Made by a program: the position numbers and the translations under genes. Source: Occultella gossypii (lineage in GTDB: Bacteria; Actinomycetota; Actinomycetes; Actinomycetales; Beutenbergiaceae). From it: a stretch of 64,000 nt of DNA. Position 1 is the stretch's first letter. Each line of letters opens with the position of its first letter. Location: assembly GCF_019947135.1 (NCBI RefSeq), contig NZ_JAGSHT010000001.1, forward strand, positions 166,830-230,829. The letters run 5' to 3'. This document shows positions 48,590-56,925 of this stretch, piece after piece. The notes beneath the pieces were generated by a model that was given only the letters and a program-made list of their open reading frames with translations, ran no database searches and was not told where the DNA came from.

Positions 48590-49092
48590 GTCGCGTCGCC
48601 CGGAGTCGCGTTGGTGACGATCGTCAGGTCGTGCGCGATCTCGGTGGCCTGCTCGTCGTCGAGCCCGGCGATCGACACCGGCCCGGCCGCGGACGCCGTC
48701 GTCACCACCACGGTGGCGAGCCCGAACGCCCGCTGCAACGGGCCCCGGGTGGTGTCCACCGTCTGGATCCGGCTCATCGGCGCCACCCGCCAGGTCTGCC
48801 AGAAGTAGCCGGTGCGCGTGTAGACCGCGTGCTCGGTGACCTCCCACCGGTGCTTGGCGTACCACCACAGGGGCAGCGCCACGGCGAGGGCACCGCCGAT
48901 CACGATCACGACGGCGGCAGGCACGAGCAGCCAGATCCGGGCCGGGGCGACGATGATGCCGAGGATCACCAGCGGGAGCGCGATCACCGCCGTCCAACAG
49001 ATCGCGCTCCAGCGCCACCAGGCGACCACGCGGCGGTCGTACCGGTTCCGTGGCGGCCGCAGCTGCAGCGCCGTCGCCTGCGGATCCGACAT
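48586..49092 (-). CDS. YdbS-like PH-domain membrane protein
   Basis: A 168-residue protein with two membrane helices (about 30-48 and 55-75) followed by one bPH_2 domain (HRWEVTEHAVYTRTGYFWQTWRVAPMSRIQTVDT, RAFGLATVVVTTAS). It is co-translated with the YdbT-like gene (4-base overlap) and starts within the stop of the upstream O-methyltransferase (TGATG). The three form an operon read leftwards. Confidence 0.87.
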   Translation of the reverse strand: MSDPQATALQLRPPRNRYDRRVVAWWRWSAICWTAVIALPLVILGIIVAPARIWLLVPAAVVIVIGGALAVALPLWWYAKHRWEVTEHAVYTRTGYFWQTWRVAPMSRIQTVDTTRGPLQRAFGLATVVVTTASAAGPVSIAGLDDEQATEIAHDLTIVTNATPGDAT

Positions 49093-49760
49093 CAGCGCAC
49101 GTAGGCGAGCAGGATGCCGTCGTATCCCTTGCTCCCGACGGTCTGCAGGGCGGTCGCGTCGAGGCGTTGCTCGGCCACCGCCGTCGCGACGTCGTCGACC
49201 ATGGTGCGCGTGCCCTGGACGTCCGGGCGGTCACTGTCAGGATCGGCGACGGCGCCGCCGCGCACCACGTTGTCCACGATGATCAGCCCGCCGGGCCGGG
49301 TCAGGCGCAAGGCCCAGTCGAGGTAGCCCGGGTTGTTCTGCTTGTCGGCGTCGATGAAGACCAGGTCGAACGGGGCGTCGATGTCCGCGGCGACGCCCGG
49401 CAGCGTGTCCAGCGCGGCCCCGACCCGAACCTCGACCAGGTCCTGCAGGCCGGCTCGCTCGATATTCTCCCGGGCGATCCGGGCGTGCTCGGGGGAGTAC
49501 TCCAGGCTGATGAGCCTGCCGTCCAGCGGGAGTGCCCGGGCCAGGTGGATCGCCGAGAATCCGAACAGGGTGCCGACCTCCAGGATGCGCCGGGCCGATA
49601 CGGTCCGGGCCAGCACGCCGAGCAGCCCGCCGAGCAGATCCGAGACCTGGATCTGCGGGAGCTCGGAGCCGGCCGCGACCGCCTCGGTGAGGGCGTGGTC
49701 GCGAGGGCGGAGCCGGTCAGCGAAGTAGCGGTCGACTTCTGTCCATCCTGCTGTGTCCAT
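49092..49760 (-). CDS. O-methyltransferase (family 3, CCoAOMT-like)
   Basis: A 222-residue class I O-methyltransferase. The N-terminal helices (EVDRYFADRLRPRDHALTE, IQVSDLLGGLLGVLART) and SAM site RILEVGTLFGFSAIHLARAL are typical of Methyltransf_3. Metal-binding residues are in FDLVFIDADKQNNPGYLDWA and LIIVDNVVRGGAV. It probably methylates a catechol-like or other small hydroxyl substrate. GAGG precedes ATG 49760. First gene of the operon with the two PH-domain proteins. Confidence 0.9.
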   Translation of the reverse strand: MDTAGWTEVDRYFADRLRPRDHALTEAVAAGSELPQIQVSDLLGGLLGVLARTVSARRILEVGTLFGFSAIHLARALPLDGRLISLEYSPEHARIARENIERAGLQDLVEVRVGAALDTLPGVAADIDAPFDLVFIDADKQNNPGYLDWALRLTRPGGLIIVDNVVRGGAVADPDSDRPDVQGTRTMVDDVATAVAEQRLDATALQTVGSKGYDGILLAYVR

Positions 49761-49965
49761 ACCTCGATCCTGACAAACGGGGCCGGTCCTGACTAGGGGT
49801 GTGGTGGCATCCGCTACGGTGACCGTCGAGGGGAGTCGATGGGGCGATCTGCCCGCGCAGCCCGCCGGAAAGCGGCGGCATCGGTTGCGTGGAGTCGATA
49901 GCGTGCTCCTGCAGGCGATCCTCGCCCTGTGCGAACACACACCAGTTGCATCGAAGGGAGAACGG

Positions 49966-51534
49966 ATGAGCGGCGATCAGCCACTCCCGCAATCCGCAGC
50001 ACCGACGACCGAACCGGGTGACCTCACCCCCGAGCTCATCGACACCGACATCTGGACGGACGAGATGGTCGCGCGCGCGGGCATCCCCGTGGTGCCGGTT
50101 CCGTTCGTGACGGTCGGCGGCGGCATCGGTTCCTTCGTGACCGTGGACTACCTGCGGATCTACGGCGTGCCGGCGCAGCAGATCGTGGTCCTGACCGGCT
50201 TGGACGTGCCGTGGCAGAGCTACGAGTACCTCACCCGGGTCTCCCAGATCCCGCGCACCGAGAGGCTGCGCTCGGACTCCCAGTCACGGCCGGACAACAT
50301 CTGGGGCTTCCCGTCCTACGCGCTCTCCGAGGCGTTCGCGGCGAAGAGCCTCAAGGAGTTCCTCTGGCCGCTCTGGAACGTGTTCACCGAGCCGATCCTC
50401 ACGAACTACTTCACCCCGAGGGCCGGTCAGGCGTTCTCCACGATGGAGAAGGAGATGAACCGGATCGGCTATCTCCAGTCGGTGCGCAAGGGGCAGGTCC
50501 GGATGGTCCGCCGGCGTGCTGGCGGCGGGTACTACACGATCCTGACCCCGCCCGCGGGTGCGGCGCCCACCAAGCGGATCGCCTACCAGAGCCAGTACGT
50601 GCACATCGCGATCGGGTACCCGGGCCTGCGGCTGCTCAAGGACCTGCAGGACTACCGGGAGCGCTACCGCGACCCCACCAAGGTGGTCAACGCCTACGAG
50701 CCGCACGAGCAGGTCTACGACCAGCTCCGGATCCGCCCGGGCAAGGTGATCGTGCGTGGTGGCGGGATCGTCGCATCGCGGGTGCTGCAGCGGCTCATCG
50801 ACGACCGGGACAAGTACAACCTGCGGACGGAGATCCTCCAGGTCTTCCGCACGTTCTACACCGGGCCGCACGGGAAGAACGTCTTCAACCGGCGCCCCGG
50901 CGGGCACGGCTGGGCCTATCAGGGCTTCAACTACCCGAAGTCGGTGTGGGGAGGTCAGCTCAAGGAGAAGATGGCCAAGCTCGAGGGCGATGCCCGTGCG
51001 CAGGCCTATGAGGAGATGGGCGGCACGAACACGCCGTTCCGGAAGGACTGGCTCGAGCAGCTCAAGCGGGGCCGGTCACAGGGCTGGTACCGCGAGATGC
51101 AGGGCGCGTTCGACTCGCTCCGCCCGGGGCCGAACGGCGCCGGCGTGGTGGTCGCGATGAGCACGCAGCATGGCGCCCTCGAGGAATATGCGGACTTCGT
51201 GGTCGACTGCACCGGTCTGGAGGCGGACATCCGGGAGAGCCGGGTGCTCGCCGACCTGCTCGACCACAGCGGCGCCGGGCGGAACCCGAAGGGCCGTCTG
51301 GACGTGAACGCGCAGTTCGAGGTGATCGGCACCCGGAGCCGCCCGGGGCGTCTGTACGCCTCCGGGAGCTCGACCCTCGGTGGCCCGTTCCCCGGTGTGG
51401 ACACCTTCCTCGGGCTGCAGATCTCCGCGCAGGAGATCGCCGATGACCTCGCCCGACTGGGCTTCGTGAAGAGACTGGGTCCGGGTCGGTCCATCGCCCA
51501 GTGGTGGCGCTGGGCCCGGAACCGGCCGATCTAG
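49966..51534 (+). CDS. Rossmann-fold FAD/NAD(P)-binding protein of unknown function
   Basis: A 522-residue protein with one dinucleotide-binding loop near the N-terminus, VTVGGGIGSFVTVDYLRIYG (about 49-66), and a later second Rossmann-like segment, VIVRGGGIVASRVLQRL. The C-terminal FVVDCTGLEADIR and GRLYASGSSTLGG resemble FAD-dependent oxidoreductases. No redox CxxC or membrane helix is seen. The exact family and reaction are not recognised. AAGGGAGAACGG precedes ATG 49966; the frame is open upstream to 49801 but that extension lacks similarity. It heads an operon with a small membrane protein (11-bp gap) and an FHA protein. Confidence 0.75.
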   Translation: MSGDQPLPQSAAPTTEPGDLTPELIDTDIWTDEMVARAGIPVVPVPFVTVGGGIGSFVTVDYLRIYGVPAQQIVVLTGLDVPWQSYEYLTRVSQIPRTERLRSDSQSRPDNIWGFPSYALSEAFAAKSLKEFLWPLWNVFTEPILTNYFTPRAGQAFSTMEKEMNRIGYLQSVRKGQVRMVRRRAGGGYYTILTPPAGAAPTKRIAYQSQYVHIAIGYPGLRLLKDLQDYRERYRDPTKVVNAYEPHEQVYDQLRIRPGKVIVRGGGIVASRVLQRLIDDRDKYNLRTEILQVFRTFYTGPHGKNVFNRRPGGHGWAYQGFNYPKSVWGGQLKEKMAKLEGDARAQAYEEMGGTNTPFRKDWLEQLKRGRSQGWYREMQGAFDSLRPGPNGAGVVVAMSTQHGALEEYADFVVDCTGLEADIRESRVLADLLDHSGAGRNPKGRLDVNAQFEVIGTRSRPGRLYASGSSTLGGPFPGVDTFLGLQISAQEIADDLARLGFVKRLGPGRSIAQWWRWARNRPI

Positions 51535-51545
51535 GAAGGCGAACC

Positions 51546-51980
51546 GTGCTACCCACCCTCAACGGGCGACTCCAATCACGGATCCTCGTCACCGCCATCC
51601 TCGGCGGGATCTGGACGCTCATCATCACCCCGGTGCTGCCGACCGGCGCCCCCCTGGGGGAGAGCTACAAGACGACGTTCATCATCCTGCTCACGGTCAT
51701 CGTGCTCGGCGTGCTCTGGGAGTTCCTCTACCACTTCCTCCAGCAGTTCCGGTGGGAGAAGGACTGGCCCACGAGCTGGGGCCTGTTCACCGGGATCAAC
51801 GAAGGCCTGCTGATCTGGCTGCTGATCAACCTCGGCTGGATCCCCGGCGTCGGTCAGGTGCCGGGCTGGGCGTTCGTGATCCAGTTCTGCACCACGTGGT
51901 TCCTCATCTGGGCGGTCCAGAATGGTCCCCTGCGGGTCCCGTTCATCCGCTGGCGCTTCAATGGAGGTCGTTTCCTGTGA
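51546..51980 (+). CDS. Small membrane protein of the FHA operon
   Basis: A 144-residue protein with about four transmembrane helices (about 13-31, 40-61, 79-98 and 104-124). A polar aromatic loop (HFLQQFRWEKDWPTSWG) lies between the second and third. I do not recognise the family. GGAAGG precedes GTG 51546. Its TGA overlaps the FHA gene's GTG by four bases, so the two are translationally coupled. Confidence 0.75.
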   Translation: MLPTLNGRLQSRILVTAILGGIWTLIITPVLPTGAPLGESYKTTFIILLTVIVLGVLWEFLYHFLQQFRWEKDWPTSWGLFTGINEGLLIWLLINLGWIPGVGQVPGWAFVIQFCTTWFLIWAVQNGPLRVPFIRWRFNGGRFL

Positions 51981-53749
51981 AGGTGAACTTCGACGATGTC
52001 CCGGCTCGGGTCCACCCGGGCCGCCATCACCTGGTGCGTCTGCCGGGGGTGGTCGCGATTATCCGCACCGACCCGGGGACCGACCCGGACGCCGCCAGAG
52101 ACCTCCTCGAGCGCATCCAGACGTCCTCCCGGACCGCGCCGACGGCGCCCGGGCGGGACCTCGCCCGGCAGTTGTCGATCTGGCTGAGCCGGTTCGAGGA
52201 GACGAACGGGGTCGCCCCGGGGTTCGGCGCCATCTCCGCCAGCGAGAACGGCGTCGCGATCTTCCTGTACGGCGACATCAGCGTCACCGAGCGCGTCGAT
52301 GATGCCGAGTTGCCGCCCGAGGACCGGGTCTCGCTGTTCGGCAAGGATGCGGCGTTCACCGTGGACCGACTGCTGCCGTGGCCCGCCGGTGCCCTGCAGC
52401 TGATCGCCGACGACGACGCCGACGGCGAGCTGGACATCCCCGAGCACGCCGCCGATGTGCTCGCGTCCGCGGACGGACCGATGCCGGCCTGGGCCGGATT
52501 CCACCGCGGCGTGACCCCCGGTGGTGGACTGCTGTTCGGGCCGGTCACCGACCACATGAGCGAGCCGGTCGTCGCCGACGTCCCGGCCGCGTCCGGCAGC
52601 CACCTGGCCGGGCCGGAGGTGCCGGTGCCGTCCGGCCCGGGCTCCCACGGGCCCGTGCCCGGCTCGTCCGCGACGCTCTCGTCCGCCGCCTACGACGCCG
52701 AGGCGATGTCCGACGGCGAGGCGATGGTTGCCGAGCCGGGCTCCGGTGAGCGGGTGGCTGAGGACGAGCCGATGGTCGGCGGCGACGCTGCGGATGGCGC
52801 GCCGGCGTCCGCTGAGCCGATGGCTGAGGCTGCGGGAACCTCGGTCCCGCCGCCGCCGGCGCCGTCCGGTGCTCAGGTGCCGCCGTCTCCGGCGGGTTCA
52901 GCCGTACCTGCGCCGCCCTCGCAGAGGTCGGTCGTGCCGCCGCCGCCATCCGCAGGTACTCCGGTGGTACCTCCGGCGCCGTCCGCAGGTACTCCGGTGG
53001 TACCTCCGGCGCCGTCCGCAAGCCCAGTGCCGCCGCCGCCGTCCGGTGCACCCGTGGTCCCGCCGCCGCCGTCCGGTGCACCCGTGGTGCCCCCACCGCC
53101 GTCAGCAGGCACGCCCGCGGCTGCGCTCGCGCCGCCGCGGTTGTCCGAACTGATCCAGGACGGCCCTGCCGAGCCCCCGCGGGCGCCGCTCCCGCCGGCC
53201 GCGCCGGCCCCACGCCAGACAGCGCAGCAGAAGGCGGCGGAGAAGGCCGCAGGGGTCAAGGAACGGCCGCAGGACTACGTCCAGGGCTTCCGGTGCTCCC
53301 GCAAGCACCTCAACGACCCGCGGGTCTCGTTCTGCCGCGTGTGCGGCATCCGGATGGACCAGATGACCGGTGTGCTCGTCGAGGAGCGACGCCCGCCGCT
53401 CGGCCTCCTGGTGCTCGACGTCGGCGCGACCTTCGTGCTCGACGACAACTACGTGCTCGGCCGCAACCCGGAATCGGACGCCGCGGTCCGGGAGGGCACG
53501 CTGCGCCCGGTCCGGCTCGACGACACCTCGGGCGCGCTCTCACGAGTGCACGCGGAGATCCGGCTCTCCGGCTGGGATGTCGTGCTCATCGACCGGGGCT
53601 CGGCGAACGGCACCTACGTGGCGGCCACGGACGAGCAGTCCTGGCAGCGGCTGGCACCTAACCAGCACTTCGTGCTCACCCCGGGCACGCACGTGCGGGT
53701 GGGGCAGCGGACGTTCACGTTCGAATCATCGGCGGCCCGACTGCGTTGA
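51977..53749 (+). CDS. FHA-domain protein with Pro-rich linker and zinc-ribbon-like motif
   Basis: A 590-residue protein. Residues 1-190 form an unrecognised globular domain (VRLPGVVAIIRTDPGTDP, FLYGDISVTERVDD). Residues about 190-285 are acidic and disordered, and 288-415 are Pro/Ser/Ala-rich with tandem repeats. A zinc-ribbon-like Cx3H-x8-CxxC cluster follows at about 439-456. The FHA domain (about 475-585) has LGRNP, SRVHAEIRL and SANGTYV, the full phosphothreonine-binding set. It should bind a phosphorylated partner, likely a substrate of one of the nearby kinases (inference). The GTG start overlaps the small membrane protein gene. Confidence 0.85.
   Translation: MKVNFDDVPARVHPGRHHLVRLPGVVAIIRTDPGTDPDAARDLLERIQTSSRTAPTAPGRDLARQLSIWLSRFEETNGVAPGFGAISASENGVAIFLYGDISVTERVDDAELPPEDRVSLFGKDAAFTVDRLLPWPAGALQLIADDDADGELDIPEHAADVLASADGPMPAWAGFHRGVTPGGGLLFGPVTDHMSEPVVADVPAASGSHLAGPEVPVPSGPGSHGPVPGSSATLSSAAYDAEAMSDGEAMVAEPGSGERVAEDEPMVGGDAADGAPASAEPMAEAAGTSVPPPPAPSGAQVPPSPAGSAVPAPPSQRSVVPPPPSAGTPVVPPAPSAGTPVVPPAPSASPVPPPPSGAPVVPPPPSGAPVVPPPPSAGTPAAALAPPRLSELIQDGPAEPPRAPLPPAAPAPRQTAQQKAAEKAAGVKERPQDYVQGFRCSRKHLNDPRVSFCRVCGIRMDQMTGVLVEERRPPLGLLVLDVGATFVLDDNYVLGRNPESDAAVREGTLRPVRLDDTSGALSRVHAEIRLSGWDVVLIDRGSANGTYVAATDEQSWQRLAPNQHFVLTPGTHVRVGQRTFTFESSAARLR
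52949..53014 (+). repeat. 33-bp tandem duplication in the FHA gene
   Basis: Two identical 33-bp units encode SAGTPVVPPAP twice in the Pro-rich linker; a 27-bp near-repeat encoding PPPPSGAPV follows. Such arrays can expand or shrink in frame. Confidence 0.75.
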
Positions 53750-53788
53750 TGCTTCGGCGTCGATGCGCAAGTTGTCGAGCGACCGGGG

Positions 53789-53811
53789 CTGAGGTTCCGG
53801 CGGAACCTCAG
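53789..53811. terminator. Terminator between the FHA and antiporter genes
   Basis: CTGAGGTTCC and GGAACCTCAG form a perfect 10-bp stem with a three-base loop between convergent genes; the stem includes the antiporter stop codon. Confidence 0.75.
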
Positions 53812-55919
53812 GTCGTCGGCGCCCCCGTGGTCTCCTCGTCGTCGGTGACGAGCGCGCCGAGCGCCTCGGTGAGCTCGGCGTCGGCCACGTCCTGACCCGC
53901 CCACAGCGTCACCGCAGCGGTACCCGGCGACGGTGCTACGCCGTCGGCCAGGCCCGCCGCCACCACGCGCATCGCCGCGCCCGCGGCGTCCGCCTCGCCG
54001 CGCTCCACCACGCGGTAGCCCAGGCCGTCCGCGTGCAGCGCGGCCAGGGCGGCGCCGAAGCGCTTGGCGAGCCGGGCGCCGTCCGGCAGATGCAGGAGCA
54101 GTTCCGCGCCACGGGCGCGGGCGGCCGCGGCTCCTGCAAGCACCGCGCCACGCCCGTCGGGGTCGCCGCCGGCGATGACGACGATCGGTGCGTCGGCCGC
54201 GGCATCCTCGGCGGCCAGGCGCACGGTGGCCACGCTGAACCGGTGCCCGGACAGGTCGGTGCCGGTTCCACCACCGGTGCCATCCGGTGCGTTGGCAGCG
54301 AACCAGTCCGCGTCCATCAGCAGCACGGCCGCCTCGGCCGTCTCGGCCTGGACCAGGAGATCGGCCCAGGGATCGGCGGTGAACCGGGACAGAACCGTGG
54401 CAGGCACCCCGGTGGCATGCACGCGGGAGGCGAGCGCGTTGAGGTCGTCCACGGTGGCGGCCATCAGGGTGAGGTTCGAGGACAGGCCGGCGCCGAGTTC
54501 CACCGGCGAGTTCTCGCGGCCCACGAACCGGCTGAGCACGACCTTGCCGGGGCGGCCCGTGCCGAGCAGAGTGGCCGCGACCGCGGCCATCCGGTCCGCC
54601 TTGGCGGGGTCGTCGACCAGGACCAGCACGCGGTAGGACTCGTCCACGCCGAGTGCCGCCCGTTCGGCGGCGGCGATGTCCTTGGCGATGGCCCGGTCCG
54701 GGTAGACCCGGCGAAGCAGGGGGCCGGTCATCATCGTGGTCAGGATCGCCATCAGCACGAGCAGGGTGAACAGTTCCCCGTCGAGCACGCCGAGCTGACG
54801 GCCGATCTGCAGGATCACCAGCTCGGTCAGGCCCCGGGTGTTCATCAGGACGCCGAGCGCGGTGGCCTGCCGGCTCGGCACCTTCAGCAGGCGGGCGGCG
54901 AGGAATGCGCCACCGAACTTGCCGCCGACCGCCACCAGCATGATCAGCGCCAGCTGCCAGAGCCCGGCCCCGGTGATCCCGCCGATGTTCGTACTCAGGC
55001 CGGTGACCACGAAGAACAGCGGGAGCAGAAGCAGGACGCTCACCTGCTCGAGCCGTTCGAGGATCTCCCGGGTGAGGTCCGCGGCGCCCTGGCGCGGCAT
55101 GACCGCGCCGAAGATGAACGCACCGAAAATGGCGTGGATACCGATGACATCGGTCATGACCGACGAGGCCAGTACGCCGATCAGGACGATCGCGAGGATG
55201 TTGGGAGTGAGTCGGCCGGCCCGCCGGTAGGCGTCGACCAGACGCTTCAGCAACGGCCGCACGATGCCGAACATCAGAGCCGCGAACGCGGCGGTGAGGA
55301 CGACGATCCGGATCACGTCGGCTGGTCCGTCGCCTTGGACGACAGCCACCACGAACGCCAGCAGGGTCCAGGCGAGGATGTCGTCGACGGCGGCGCAGGC
55401 CAGCGCGAGCACGCCCGTGGTGGTGCGGTGCATGCCCCGGTCGGTCAGGATCCGGGCCAGTACCGGGAAGGCCGTGATGGCCATCGCGATCCCGAGGAAC
55501 AGCGCCAGGCCCAGGAACGGCACCTCGCCCGCGTCGGTCACGTTGTGGAACGGGTACAGCACGAACGTGAGGCCGGCGCCCATGGCGAACGGCAGGATGA
55601 CCGAACTCAGCGAGATCGTGCCGGCGAGCTTCTCCCGACCCCGGACCAGGGTCATGTCGAGTTCGAGCCCGACGATGAACATGAACAGCACCAGGCCGAG
55701 CTGGGCGAGCATGTCCAGGTACGGGAGGATGTCCGGGGGGAACAGCTTCGCGTCCAGGTCGCCCGGCAACAGCCCGAGGATGCTCGGTCCGAGCGCGATA
55801 CCGGCGATGATCTCGCCCACCACCGGGGGCTGCTGGATCTTGCCGGCGAGCCGCGCGAACAGCCGCGCGACGAGCATGATGACGGCGATCGCCAGGAATA
55901 CGTGCGCCGCGATGTGCAT
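53808..55919 (-). CDS. CPA2-family cation/proton antiporter
   Basis: A 703-residue membrane protein. About 12-13 helices (residues 1-400) form the Na+/H+ exchanger domain: QPPVVGEIIAGIALGPSILG, LGLVLFMFIVGLELD and TGVLALACAAVDDILAWTLL, where the Asp pair is the ion-binding site. The C-terminal 270 residues are cytosolic, with a Usp/Rossmann-like appearance (SYRVLVLVDDPAKADRMAAVA, APIVVIAGGDPDGRG). Monovalent cation (Na+ or K+)/proton exchange is likely. ATG 55919 is favoured by family alignment. Confidence 0.9.
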   Translation of the reverse strand: MHIAAHVFLAIAVIMLVARLFARLAGKIQQPPVVGEIIAGIALGPSILGLLPGDLDAKLFPPDILPYLDMLAQLGLVLFMFIVGLELDMTLVRGREKLAGTISLSSVILPFAMGAGLTFVLYPFHNVTDAGEVPFLGLALFLGIAMAITAFPVLARILTDRGMHRTTTGVLALACAAVDDILAWTLLAFVVAVVQGDGPADVIRIVVLTAAFAALMFGIVRPLLKRLVDAYRRAGRLTPNILAIVLIGVLASSVMTDVIGIHAIFGAFIFGAVMPRQGAADLTREILERLEQVSVLLLLPLFFVVTGLSTNIGGITGAGLWQLALIMLVAVGGKFGGAFLAARLLKVPSRQATALGVLMNTRGLTELVILQIGRQLGVLDGELFTLLVLMAILTTMMTGPLLRRVYPDRAIAKDIAAAERAALGVDESYRVLVLVDDPAKADRMAAVAATLLGTGRPGKVVLSRFVGRENSPVELGAGLSSNLTLMAATVDDLNALASRVHATGVPATVLSRFTADPWADLLVQAETAEAAVLLMDADWFAANAPDGTGGGTGTDLSGHRFSVATVRLAAEDAAADAPIVVIAGGDPDGRGAVLAGAAAARARGAELLLHLPDGARLAKRFGAALAALHADGLGYRVVERGEADAAGAAMRVVAAGLADGVAPSPGTAAVTLWAGQDVADAELTEALGALVTDDEETTGAPTT

Positions 55920-56058
55920 GACCGTGAGAACCCCTACTGGATGGCGGATGTGGACCGTTCCCCTCGTCGTGGAGGAACGCGCCCGATAGACTTTCGCGTG
56001 ATCTGCCACGAATGATATTGGGTCCGTGACCCACCGAGTCCACGTTTGGGGAAGTCAC

Positions 56059-56883
56059 ATGTCGTTGCGTGATCAGCGTGTCCGCGACCTGCCGGTCCTG
56101 GCCGACTTCGAGGTGGTGCGGTCGATCGGTGACGGCAACCACGGGCAGTTCTTCCTGGCGCGGCCACCGGCGCGGCTGGGGATCGCCGACGAGTACGTTG
56201 CGGTCAAGGTCTTCGCCGGCCAGGTCACCGAGGACGCCTACCGGCGCGGCGCTCGCGAGCTGCGGGCGTTCGCCGCCGTGGACTCGCCGTACCTGGCGAC
56301 CGTCTACGACGCGGTGCTGGACGACCGGTTCTTCTACGCGATGGAGTACTTTCCGCTCGGTTCGCTGGCCAGCCCGGAGCGGCCGTTGGAACGGGACCGA
56401 CTGCTCACCGTGCTGGAGCACGCCGCCCTCGCGATCGACGCCCTGCACGAGGCAGGGCTGGCTCACGGCGACGTCAAGCCCGCGAATGTCATGATCACCG
56501 AGACCGGTGGGAAGGTCTCCGACCTCGGCCTTGCCAGGGTGTTCGCGGCCGGCGCCGCGCTGACAGGCATGGCCCCGGAGACCTCCGTCGAGTTCGTCGA
56601 TCCCGAGCTGCTGCTGGGGGAGCCGCCCTCACGCGCCACGGATATCTGGGGCCTGGGCGCCACCGCGCACCGGGTCCTGGCGGGTGTCGGCCTGTATGGC
56701 GATCTGCCGGAGAACCAGCCGTTGCTGGCCATCCGCACGGTGCTGAAGGCCGACGGTCCGACGCTGTCCGAGCGACTGTCCCCGAGCGAGGCCGACGTGG
56801 TGCGCCGCTGCCTCGCGCCGCTCGGGGAGCGGTACGAGACGGCGCAGGCCGTCGCGCAGGCGATCGCCGGCCTGCGCGCCTGA
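56059..56883 (+). CDS. Small soluble Ser/Thr protein kinase-like protein
   Basis: A 274-residue protein that is almost only a kinase domain. It has a G-loop IGDGNHGQFFLAR, catalytic Lys50 in VAVKVF, a catalytic loop HGDVKPANV (136-144; Gly replaces Arg of HRD, Asp kept) and VSDLG for DFG. The key catalytic residues remain, so activity is plausible, although the missing Arg suggests it is not controlled by activation-loop phosphorylation. There is no membrane helix or sensor domain. GGGGAAG precedes ATG 56059; a GTG 11 codons upstream is possible. It is divergent from the antiporter and convergent with a receptor kinase gene. Confidence 0.85.
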   Translation: MSLRDQRVRDLPVLADFEVVRSIGDGNHGQFFLARPPARLGIADEYVAVKVFAGQVTEDAYRRGARELRAFAAVDSPYLATVYDAVLDDRFFYAMEYFPLGSLASPERPLERDRLLTVLEHAALAIDALHEAGLAHGDVKPANVMITETGGKVSDLGLARVFAAGAALTGMAPETSVEFVDPELLLGEPPSRATDIWGLGATAHRVLAGVGLYGDLPENQPLLAIRTVLKADGPTLSERLSPSEADVVRRCLAPLGERYETAQAVAQAIAGLRA

Positions 56884-56916
56884 TCGGCTCCGACCCGCGC
56901 TTGATCGGCTCCGACC
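56881..56916 (+). repeat. Short tandem duplication across a stop codon
   Basis: The 15-bp word TGATCGGCTCCGACC, which begins with the kinase's TGA stop, occurs at 56881 and again at 56902 (period 21). Confidence 0.7.
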
Positions 56917-56925
56917 GGCGGACCG

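Noticed and set aside
49801..49965. N-terminal extension of the Rossmann protein from GTG 49801
   Set aside because: The extension is not protein-like and a strong ribosome-binding site supports ATG 49966.
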